Shown here: positions 1 to 6,763 of the stretch, piece after piece
Position numbering within the stretch: position 1 is the first letter of the stretch
Layout: every line of letters begins with the position of its first letter
NCBI GenBank assembly: GCA_947090635.1
Contig: CAMUOM010000010.1
Span: 1-23,601 of the forward strand
DNA: 23,601 bases
Reading direction: 5' to 3'
Source: an uncultured Candidatus Saccharibacteria bacterium
GTDB lineage: Bacteria > Patescibacteriota > Saccharimonadia > Saccharimonadales > Saccharimonadaceae
The notes under the pieces: generated by a model
Databases searched by the model: none
Told to the model about the DNA's origin: nothing
Seen by the model: only the letters and a program-made list of their open reading frames with translations
Made by a program: the position numbers and the translations under genes

Positions 1-65
1 ACTGAGAAAACTTTATTAGTGCATTATGATATGTAATTGAGGCGCCGTTAACTGAGATAGTGTAC

Positions 66-71
66 TATAAT
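66..71 (+). promoter_or_regulatory. -10 box of metG, leaderless
   Basis: A perfect TATAAT lies six bases before the metG ATG at 78, so the expected transcription start is the A of the start codon. No recognisable -35 box is seen at the usual distance. There is no Shine-Dalgarno sequence between the box and the start. The first 59 bases of the window hold nothing else that I can support. Confidence 0.7.
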
Positions 72-77
72 AGTAGT

Positions 78-1613
78 ATGACAAAGTTTTATTTAACGAC
101 CGCAATACCATATGCGAACGCTGCCCCGCATATCGGCACGGCGATGGATTATGTTTATGCTGATGCACTACTGCGCTATCATCTGTTGAAGGGTGATGAT
201 GCTAAATTGTCGATTGGCACTGACGAGCACGGCACAAAGGTAGAGCAGAAGGCGCTTGCTAATGGCAAGACACCACAACAGTTTGTTGATGATTTGCAGC
301 CGGAGTTTCAGAAGATGCGCGCGGCGTTAAATTTGGCTTTGGGGACAAGTTTAGACGAAGTGGCGCGGCCGCTTGATCAGCAAGATTTTATGAAGCAGCA
401 TATTTTGAATGTACGCACCTCTGACCCGACACATTGTCGGCGCGTACAGGAAATTTGGCGCAAACTAGTGGCGGCAGGTGTAATTTACAAGGGTAAGTAT
501 GAGGGCTGGGCTTGTACGGGTTGTGAGGCGTTTGTGACTGACCAAGAGGCGAAGGATAACAACTACATTTGCCCTGACCATAAGAAGCCATACGACAAAC
601 TCAGTGAAGAGAATTATTATCTCAAGGTGTCGCAGTTTACACCGCAAATCAAGGAATTTATCAAGCGAGCCGTGGTGCCAAGCTTTCGTGGTAAGGAACT
701 ACTAGCGTTAATTGGCGATGAAGCCAAGGATGTTTCAGTGTCGCGCCCACGCGCCAAGCTTAACTGGGGTGTGCCAGTGCCGGATGATGACAGTCAAGTG
801 ATGTATGTTTGGGTAGATGCATTGTCGAACTATTTGACGGTGCTTGGCTATCCGGATAATTTCAAAGCCGATTATTGGCCAGCAGCAGTCGAGGTGGTTG
901 GCAAGGATATTATTCGGTTCCACGCGATTATTTGGCCAGCGATTTTGTTGGCGCTGGGACTAGAGCTACCACAGAAGCTGATGGTGCACGGTCATATTGG
1001 CGTGAACGGTACCAAGATGAGTAAGAGCTTGGGCAACGTGGTTAGTCCGCTAGCGGTGATTGACGAATACGGGGTGGATGCTTTTCGTTACTATCTGATT
1101 CGGCACATTCCGACCTTTGATGACGGCGATTATACACCAGAGAAGTTTGCGGCGGCCTATAACGGTGAGCTTGCTAATGATTTAGGCAATTTAGCGGCGC
1201 GCGTGGCAGCAATGTTGCGCAAGTATTTTGATGGTGACCTCAGTAAAATTACTGATTTTGACGAGCTAAAAGATGCGACCGAAACGATGACTAACAATTA
1301 TCGCGTAAATATGGACGCACTCAACTTGGCAGCCGCGGCTGAAAGTGTGTTTAACTACATTCACGGGCTGAATCAGTATATTGAGCAGGCGGCGCCGTGG
1401 CGTGTGGCTAAGCAAGATGAGCCGGCGCGTACCGACCGCTTGGTAGAGATTTTTTCAACGTTAGTGAATGATATCAATCGCGCATCATTAGCGCTCAGGC
1501 CATTTATGCCTGGCACTGCGGATAAAATTCAAGCGGTTTTAGGTGGCGACTATGTGCCAGCTGAGACGCCAATTCTCTTCCCGCGGTTGGAGGATGAACG
1601 TGCTAGCCGATAG
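78..1613 (+). CDS. metG: methionyl-tRNA synthetase
   Basis: Charges tRNA-Met with methionine in the cytoplasm. The 511-residue protein has the class I HIGH-type motif (PHIG, residues 17-20), a GTDEHG segment near 47-52, a single zinc knuckle with C146, C149, C165 and H168 in the Thermus-like C-x2-C...C-x2-H arrangement, and KMSKS at 313-317. It stops after the anticodon-binding helical domain and lacks the C-terminal Trbp111-type dimerisation domain of the 677-residue E. coli enzyme, as many bacterial MetRSs do. An in-frame GTG at 60 would give six extra residues, but the -10 box sits inside that extension, so I chose ATG 78. The end overlaps tatD, which suggests co-transcription and translational coupling. 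Confidence 0.97.
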   Translation: MTKFYLTTAIPYANAAPHIGTAMDYVYADALLRYHLLKGDDAKLSIGTDEHGTKVEQKALANGKTPQQFVDDLQPEFQKMRAALNLALGTSLDEVARPLDQQDFMKQHILNVRTSDPTHCRRVQEIWRKLVAAGVIYKGKYEGWACTGCEAFVTDQEAKDNNYICPDHKKPYDKLSEENYYLKVSQFTPQIKEFIKRAVVPSFRGKELLALIGDEAKDVSVSRPRAKLNWGVPVPDDDSQVMYVWVDALSNYLTVLGYPDNFKADYWPAAVEVVGKDIIRFHAIIWPAILLALGLELPQKLMVHGHIGVNGTKMSKSLGNVVSPLAVIDEYGVDAFRYYLIRHIPTFDDGDYTPEKFAAAYNGELANDLGNLAARVAAMLRKYFDGDLSKITDFDELKDATETMTNNYRVNMDALNLAAAAESVFNYIHGLNQYIEQAAPWRVAKQDEPARTDRLVEIFSTLVNDINRASLALRPFMPGTADKIQAVLGGDYVPAETPILFPRLEDERASR

Positions 1614-2403
1614 TCACTGCCATATCCATGAGCCGGACTACTACTTACCCGCTGAAGGCGTATTGAAGGCTGCAGCTGAAGCGAATGTACGCCGAATTAT
1701 TACTTTGTCGGGCGAAATGTCTGATTTACAGTTAGCACTCGACTATGCCAAGCGCTATCACGATAGCTACGGTCTAAAAGTGTATGCTTGCCTAGGGGTG
1801 CACCCACAAGAGGCTAGCAATTTACCAGATGACTTTATTGGCCAGATTCGACGGCTAATTGAGCCGAACCGCGATGTGGTTTGTGGCGTGGGCGAAATTG
1901 GCTTGGACTATTATTATGATTTTGCTAGCCATGAACTGCAAATTAAAGCTTTAAAGGCGCAGCTTGAACTAGCGCATGAGCTTAACTTGCCAGTATCGAT
2001 GCATATTCGTTCGGGCGATGGCGGCAACGCTTTTGATGATTTAATGGCGACGCTTGAGCAGTTACCATTTAAAATACACGGCGTGGTACACAGCTTCACT
2101 GATACCACCGAGAGCCTATATCGTGTGCTAAATTATGGCTTATATGTGGGGGTAAATGGTATCGCGACGTTTAATAAAGACCCAGAGTTAGCGGCGGCTT
2201 ATGACCAGATGCCACTAGAGCGGATTTTACTCGAGACAGATTCGCCGTGGTTAACACCAAAGCCGTATCGCGGTCAGACGAATCAGCCGGCGCGCATTAA
2301 AGATATTGCGGCGGCTATCGCGGCGCGGCGCGGCTTAACGTTGGACGAAGTGGCGAAGCAGACGACATCAAACACAATTGCGTTATACGATTTGGCGCCT
2401 TAA
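1594..2403 (+). CDS. tatD: TatD family metal-dependent deoxyribonuclease
   Basis: TatD-type TIM-barrel hydrolase, a family with 3'-5' DNase/RNase activity linked to DNA repair and RNA quality control. Metal-binding and family motifs visible in order are DSHCHIH near the N-terminus, VGEIGLDYYYD about one third in, PVSMHIRSG, GVVHSFTD and LLETDSPWLTP. The length of about 270 residues is normal. Two starts compete: ATG 1594, directly abutting GGAGG (1589-1593), and GTG 1600, six bases after it, which is the better ribosome spacing. Either way the gene overlaps the end of metG by 14-20 bases, an arrangement often seen for metG-tatD pairs, and the two should be read as one operon. Function is confident at family level only. 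Confidence 0.92.
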   Translation: MNVLADSHCHIHEPDYYLPAEGVLKAAAEANVRRIITLSGEMSDLQLALDYAKRYHDSYGLKVYACLGVHPQEASNLPDDFIGQIRRLIEPNRDVVCGVGEIGLDYYYDFASHELQIKALKAQLELAHELNLPVSMHIRSGDGGNAFDDLMATLEQLPFKIHGVVHSFTDTTESLYRVLNYGLYVGVNGIATFNKDPELAAAYDQMPLERILLETDSPWLTPKPYRGQTNQPARIKDIAAAIAARRGLTLDEVAKQTTSNTIALYDLAP

Positions 2404-2404
2404 G

Positions 2405-2413
2405 TGGTAAAAT
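2405..2413 (+). promoter_or_regulatory. extended -10 promoter of the cysteine desulfurase operon
   Basis: TGG-TAAAAT fills most of the 17-base gap between the tatD stop and the ATG at 2421. Seven bases separate the box from the start codon, which predicts a start of transcription at or one base before the ATG. No convincing -35 box is present, as is usual for TGn-type promoters. Confidence 0.7.
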
Positions 2414-2420
2414 AAAGGTA

Positions 2421-3572
2421 ATGATTTATTTAGATCATGCTGCCGCCACCCCCGTTGACCCGCGGGTTTTAAAGGCAATGTTGCCTTACTTTAGTGATAA
2501 TTTTTTTAATCCGGCGGCGGCTTATACTCCGGCGCGTGAGGTGAAGGCTGACTTTGAAGAGGCGCGGCATCGTTTGGCGATGGTTATTGGTGCTCGTCCA
2601 GCGGAAATTGTCTTGACGGCTGGTGCGACTGAGTCAGATAACATTGCCTTACATGGCGTGACGGGCGAGGTTGTTACCACGGCAATTGAACATCCGGCGG
2701 TGCTAGCGTTGGCGCGCGCTAGAGGTGATAATATCTTGTCGGTAGATAGCGAGGGCCAAATCAACTTGGCGGAGCTGAAGGCAGCGATTACTGACCAGAC
2801 TGAGTTGGTGTCGGTTTGCTACGTTAATAGTGAAACTGGTACGGTGGCAGACTTGAAGGCGATCAGTGAAGTGCTGGCAGAATGTCGCGCTGAGCGTCGC
2901 TCGCGCAATATTAAGCGCCAGTTGCTGCTTCACACCGATGCTTCGCAGGCTGTTGGCGTATGTGATTTAAATGTGGCGCGTTTAGGTGTTGATTTAATGA
3001 CGTTAAATGCTGGTAAATGTTACGGTCCAAAACAAACCGGACTGCTTTATGTGCGTGGCGGCGTGATGTTAAGGCCATTAATTTATGGTGGTGGTCAAGA
3101 GATGGGTTTGCGCGCCGGAACAGAGAATGTTGCTAACGCCGTCGGTTTTGCGGTGGCGCTTGAGCTGGCAGAGCGCTTGCGAAAAAGTGAAACGAAGCGA
3201 CTAAGTGTAATGCGTCGTAGGTTAGTAGCGTATCTACAGACCGAGCTGCCGAACGCGCAAATTAACGGCAGCAAAGCGCATCAATCGCCAGCGATTTTGA
3301 ATTTTTCAGTGCCAGGGTTAGACGGCGAGCGAGCGGTGTTTGCGCTTGACGAGCGCGGCGTTATGGTGTCGACAGGGTCGGCTTGCGCGGCGAATCGTGG
3401 TACTAGGTCGCATGTATTACTGGCATTAGGTTTATCGCCAGAGCTAGTGGATGGTTCGATCCGGTTGTCTTTGGGGCGCTTGGTAGATGATGCTAAATTA
3501 ACTGAGTTGGAACAAATATTGGCGCCGGTAATTAAAGAGCAATTGCAATTTGGGAGTGCGGTATGCATTTAG
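2421..3572 (+). CDS. iscS: cysteine desulfurase (NifS/IscS family)
   Basis: PLP enzyme that takes sulfur from L-cysteine as an enzyme-bound persulfide, leaving alanine. The fold-type I features are all present: YLDHAAATP at the N-terminus, EHPAV with the cofactor-stacking H91, HTDASQAVG, the PLP lysine K199 in NAGKCYGPK, and the persulfide cysteine C322 in STGSACAAN. The 383-residue length is normal. The gene overlaps the following DUF218 gene by ten bases and lies two genes before mnmA, so a likely job is feeding sulfur to MnmA, as for the B. subtilis YrvO-MnmA pair. No IscU/SufU scaffold is adjacent. It could also serve Fe-S assembly; the symbol reflects family, not a proven orthologue. Confidence 0.93.
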   Translation: MIYLDHAAATPVDPRVLKAMLPYFSDNFFNPAAAYTPAREVKADFEEARHRLAMVIGARPAEIVLTAGATESDNIALHGVTGEVVTTAIEHPAVLALARARGDNILSVDSEGQINLAELKAAITDQTELVSVCYVNSETGTVADLKAISEVLAECRAERRSRNIKRQLLLHTDASQAVGVCDLNVARLGVDLMTLNAGKCYGPKQTGLLYVRGGVMLRPLIYGGGQEMGLRAGTENVANAVGFAVALELAERLRKSETKRLSVMRRRLVAYLQTELPNAQINGSKAHQSPAILNFSVPGLDGERAVFALDERGVMVSTGSACAANRGTRSHVLLALGLSPELVDGSIRLSLGRLVDDAKLTELEQILAPVIKEQLQFGSAVCI

Positions 3573-4180
3573 TGCTAAAAATTGTGTTATCAATCGTAAC
3601 TCCTTTGCTAGTGCTGGCGATTGCTTTTGTAATCGCAACCGACAAAGTATTAGTGACAGACGATTTAGCGGGCTGTCAGCAGCCGTCAGACGTGGGACGT
3701 TGTCAGAAAGCGGATGTTATCGTGGCGGTGAGTGGTGGTAATACACTTGCTCGCGCCGAGCGTGCCGTTGATTTATACAAGAAGGGTTGGGCGCCAAAGG
3801 TAATATTCAGCGGTGCTGCGGCCGACCCGACTACAGCTTCTAATGCCGAGATGATGCGTCGTTATGCTGTTAAGCAAGGTGTGCCAGAGGCGGCGTTGGT
3901 AGTGGAAGGTGGTAGCCGTAATACTAAGGAGAATGCTGCGAACAGTAGTAAATTATTACACAGTTTGAAGGCACAGCGGGCAATTTTGGTGAGTAGTCCC
4001 TACCACTTGCATCGTGTGAAGTCTAACTTTGAGAAGATTGACCATAATATCAGTTATCGAACGACGGCAGCGCATGACCGGTTGTGGCACCTCTGGTTTT
4101 TCAAACCTAAAGGCTGGTCGACGGCCATCGTGGAATGGGGTGGCATCATGGAATTATCTGCAGGAGTACATGTAAAATGA
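3563..4180 (+). CDS. DUF218/YdcF-like membrane-anchored protein
   Basis: A 205-residue protein with an N-terminal membrane helix (about residues 5-25) followed by a DUF218 (YdcF/SanA/ElyC-type) domain. Visible family features are DVIVAVSGG at 51-59, the AERAVDLYKKG helix, KVIFSG at 79-84, VVEGGSRNTKENA at 113-125 and ILVSSPYHLHR at 141-151. Members of this family have been tied to envelope integrity and undecaprenyl-phosphate metabolism, but the reaction is not established and I assign none. The start follows GGGAG (3552-3556) by six bases. It overlaps the desulfurase gene by ten bases and mnmA by four, so it is cotranscribed with sulfur-transfer genes despite no obvious functional link. Confidence 0.85.
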   Translation: MHLVLKIVLSIVTPLLVLAIAFVIATDKVLVTDDLAGCQQPSDVGRCQKADVIVAVSGGNTLARAERAVDLYKKGWAPKVIFSGAAADPTTASNAEMMRRYAVKQGVPEAALVVEGGSRNTKENAANSSKLLHSLKAQRAILVSSPYHLHRVKSNFEKIDHNISYRTTAAHDRLWHLWFFKPKGWSTAIVEWGGIMELSAGVHVK

Positions 4181-5220
4181 CCAAGGTTTATGTTGGTATG
4201 TCGGGCGGCGTTGACTCGTCTTTGTCAGCAGCCTTACTTCAAGAGCAGGGCTACGATGTAGTTGGTGTTTATATGAAGAACTGGACGGAGGACTTGCCGG
4301 GCATGCAATGCCCTTGGGCGGCTGACCTCGCTGACGCCAAGCGAGTGGCAGTGCACCTGGGAATACCGTTTAAAGTGTTTGACTTTCAGACCGAGTACAA
4401 GCAGCTGGTGGTTGATTATATGCTTGATGAGTATAAGCAAGGTAGGACGCCAAACCCAGATATTATGTGTAACCAAAATGTCAAATTTGGTTTGTTTTTA
4501 CGCGCGGCTTTGGCGGATGGTGCGGACATGATTGCTACCGGTCATTATGCTGGCTCGGACGGTTCTCACCTCTTGCGCGCAGCGGATGAAGCGAAGGACC
4601 AGACATACTTTTTGTATCGTATTACAGGGCAGGCAGTTAGTAAAACGATTTTTCCACTGGCGCATTATCAGACCAAGCAGCAAGTGCGCGCGGATGCTGC
4701 TCAGCGTGGTTTGGTGACGGCGCGGAAGTGTGATTCGCAGGGTATTTGTTTTGTGGGCACGGTGGGAATCAAAGATTTTTTGAGCCAGTATGTTGAGACG
4801 GCGCCGGGTAATGTTATTGAGCAAGAGACCGGCAAGGTATTAGGACGCCATGACGGGGCAATTTTTTACACTTTCGGCCAGCGTCACGGGCTAAATGTGG
4901 GTGGTGGTTTGCCTTATTATGTAGTGGGTAAAAATATGGAGCGCAATGAAGTTTACGTGAGTCGTAATTTGAATGCTTCTGGATTCTTCAAGGATGAAAT
5001 ACTATTACATATGGTACATTGGATAAATGACGCGCCACGACCAGATAAAAAGTATCAGATTAGGGTGCGTCATCGGGCGCCGCTAGTGTCAGCTAGTTTG
5101 CAGTATGTGGGTGATGGCTTGATTATTAAGCCAGATGAACCGGAGCGTGCGGTTGCTGCTGGGCAGTCGATTGTGATTTACGATGACCAAGAGTGTTTGG
5201 GTGGTGGTATTGTCCGCTAG
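4177..5220 (+). CDS. mnmA: tRNA-specific 2-thiouridylase MnmA
   Basis: Thiolates U34 in the wobble position of tRNAs for Lys, Glu and Gln using ATP and persulfide sulfur. The 347-residue protein shows the ATP-binding SGGVDSS loop (residues 9-15), the catalytic cysteine C98 in NPDIMCNQNVKF, ATGHYA, and the persulfide-accepting cysteine C191 in DSQGICFVG, followed by FTFGQRHGL. Start: ATG 4177 forms an ATGA overlap with the stop of the preceding gene, and it begins MTKVYVGMSGG, which matches the family. A longer in-frame ATG at 4135 would add 14 unsupported residues. Third gene of the desulfurase operon; its natural sulfur donor is probably the product of the gene at 2421. Confidence 0.96.
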   Translation: MTKVYVGMSGGVDSSLSAALLQEQGYDVVGVYMKNWTEDLPGMQCPWAADLADAKRVAVHLGIPFKVFDFQTEYKQLVVDYMLDEYKQGRTPNPDIMCNQNVKFGLFLRAALADGADMIATGHYAGSDGSHLLRAADEAKDQTYFLYRITGQAVSKTIFPLAHYQTKQQVRADAAQRGLVTARKCDSQGICFVGTVGIKDFLSQYVETAPGNVIEQETGKVLGRHDGAIFYTFGQRHGLNVGGGLPYYVVGKNMERNEVYVSRNLNASGFFKDEILLHMVHWINDAPRPDKKYQIRVRHRAPLVSASLQYVGDGLIIKPDEPERAVAAGQSIVIYDDQECLGGGIVR

Positions 5221-5232
5221 TGCCCAGCTATG

Positions 5233-5241
5233 TGGTAAAAT
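5233..5241 (+). promoter_or_regulatory. extended -10 promoter of alaS
   Basis: TGG-TAAAAT ends six bases before the alaS ATG at 5248, again predicting transcription from the start codon itself. It lies in the 27-base gap after mnmA and there is no Shine-Dalgarno sequence before the ATG. Confidence 0.7.
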
Positions 5242-5247
5242 GGTACT

Positions 5248-6654
5248 ATGAATGCTGAGGATATTAGACAAAAGTTTTTGGATTATGCCAAGAATAACGG
5301 CCACTATATTTTAGACCGCGCTAAGGTTGTACCAGAGAACGATAAAACAACATTATTTACTGGCTCCGGTATGCAGCCACTTTTAAAGTACTTATTGGGT
5401 GAGCCGCATCCACACGGCACGCGTTTAGCCGACTCGCAGACTTGCGTGCGGGCGCAGGATATTGAAGAAGTGGGTGATAACCGTCACACAACATTTTTTG
5501 AGATGTTAGGTAACTGGAGTTTGGGCGACTACTTTAAACGCGAGCAATTGACTTGGTTCTTTAATTTTCTAACCGAAGAGGTTGGTCTTGATCCGAATCG
5601 GCTGTATGTTACCTGTTTCCAGGGTGACCCAGAGAATAACGTGCCACGCGATACTGAAGCGGCGGAAATTTGGCAGGAATTATTTGCCTCTAAAGGCATT
5701 AAAGCTGAAATGTGCGATATGGGTTCGGAGGCACATGGCGCCGAAGTCGGTATGCCAGAGAATGCGCGTATTTTCTTCTATGATGGTAGTAAAAACTGGT
5801 GGAGCCGTAATGGTGGCCCAGCTACGACGCCGCTAGGCGACCCATGTGGCCCAGATAGTGAAGTGTTTTATGAATTTTCTGATATTCAGCATGACGTAAA
5901 GTTTGGTAAGCACTGTCACCCGAACTGTGATTGCGGCCGTTATATGGAAATTGGTAATCAGGTTTTCACGCAGTATGTAAAGCGCGAACATGGGTTTGAC
6001 TTATTGCCAAAGAAGAATGTTGACTTTGGCGGCGGTTTGGAACGCATCGCGGCAGCTGCGATTGATTCGCCGGATGTATTTAAGACTACTTTATTTACTC
6101 CGATTGTTACTCATTTGGAGCAGATTAGCGGTAAGTCTTATGTAGATCACCAGCAGTCAATGCGGGTGATTGCTGACCACTTGCGTGCCGCTACCTTCCT
6201 CGCGGTAGATGGGGTACGGCCAAGCAATAAGCAACAGGGGTATGTGATGCGCCGATTGATTCGCCGTGCTGTGCGCTTTGCCTTTGACTTGGGCGTGGAG
6301 CAGAATTTCATGGAGGAGATTGTACCGGTTATCGCTGGTATTTATGAAAAGTTCTTCCCGGAAGTTGAGGCGGCACGCGATGAGGTGATTGCTGTGATGG
6401 TGAAGGAAGAAAAGGCTTTTCGCCAGACTTTGCGTAAGGGTATCAAGGAATTTAGCAAGCTATCGACTGATGGTTTGACGGGTGAAGAAATTTTCCGTCT
6501 GTATGATACCTATGGCTTTCCAGTGGAGTTATCAGTGGAAGAGGCAGCCAAGCGTGGTATTACTATTCCTGATGATTGGCGTGAACAATTTGAGGCGCAG
6601 ATGCAGCATCAGCGCGAGCTGAGCCAAGCAGCAACTAAGAAAAATAAGTTTTAG
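5248..6654 (+). CDS. alaS: alanyl-tRNA synthetase, short form lacking editing domain
   Basis: Charges tRNA-Ala. The 468 residues comprise only the class II catalytic core and the tRNA-recognition domain: CVRAQDIEEVGDNRHTTFFE with EMLGNWSLGDYF (66-96, motif 2 region), DPCGPDSEVFYE (198-209), a Cys/His-rich KHCHPNCDCGRY (221-232), and GGGLERIAA (261-269, motif 3). N327 in PSNKQQGYV and D420 in LYDTYGFP correspond to the E. coli residues reading the G3:U70 identity pair (N303, D400). The protein stops just where the editing domain would begin; the E. coli enzyme is 876 residues. A hairpin terminator follows within 25 bases, so this is a natural end and not a nearby frameshift. The length is close to the well-studied active E. 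coli 461-residue N-terminal fragment. Confidence 0.93.
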   Translation: MNAEDIRQKFLDYAKNNGHYILDRAKVVPENDKTTLFTGSGMQPLLKYLLGEPHPHGTRLADSQTCVRAQDIEEVGDNRHTTFFEMLGNWSLGDYFKREQLTWFFNFLTEEVGLDPNRLYVTCFQGDPENNVPRDTEAAEIWQELFASKGIKAEMCDMGSEAHGAEVGMPENARIFFYDGSKNWWSRNGGPATTPLGDPCGPDSEVFYEFSDIQHDVKFGKHCHPNCDCGRYMEIGNQVFTQYVKREHGFDLLPKKNVDFGGGLERIAAAAIDSPDVFKTTLFTPIVTHLEQISGKSYVDHQQSMRVIADHLRAATFLAVDGVRPSNKQQGYVMRRLIRRAVRFAFDLGVEQNFMEEIVPVIAGIYEKFFPEVEAARDEVIAVMVKEEKAFRQTLRKGIKEFSKLSTDGLTGEEIFRLYDTYGFPVELSVEEAAKRGITIPDDWREQFEAQMQHQRELSQAATKKNKF

Positions 6655-6676
6655 ACTATCTTGACGGCTAGAAATT

Positions 6677-6700
6677 TAAAAGGGGCAATCGCCCCTTTTA
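6677..6700 (+). terminator. intrinsic terminator after alaS
   Basis: Ten-base-pair perfect stem (TAAAAGGGGC with GCCCCTTTTA) and an AATC loop. The T tract forms part of the 3' arm. It separates alaS from the surface-protein operon. Confidence 0.8.
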
Positions 6701-6703
6701 GTG

Positions 6704-6731
6704 TTGACTACTATGGTGGTTGTGCTAAAAT
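6704..6731 (+). promoter_or_regulatory. promoter of the surface-protein operon
   Basis: TTGACT (6704-6709), a 16-base spacer, and TAAAAT (6726-6731) preceded by TGC. This is the best host promoter in the window because it has both a -35 box and an extended -10. The predicted start near 6738 gives a leader of about 26 bases, and the GTG start at 6764 is preceded by AAGGG (6754-6758). Confidence 0.75.
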
Positions 6732-6763
6732 AATCATAAGGACAATTAAAAGTAAGGGTAGTA

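Noticed and set aside
60..77. GTG start six codons upstream of metG ATG
   Set aside because: The -10 box TATAAT lies within these codons, and the conserved protein starts at MTKFYLTTAIPYANA.
4135..4176. Longer MnmA start (MGWHHGIICRSTCK...)
   Set aside because: The extra residues are the DUF218 gene read in another frame; ATG 4177 with ATGA overlap gives the normal family N-terminus.
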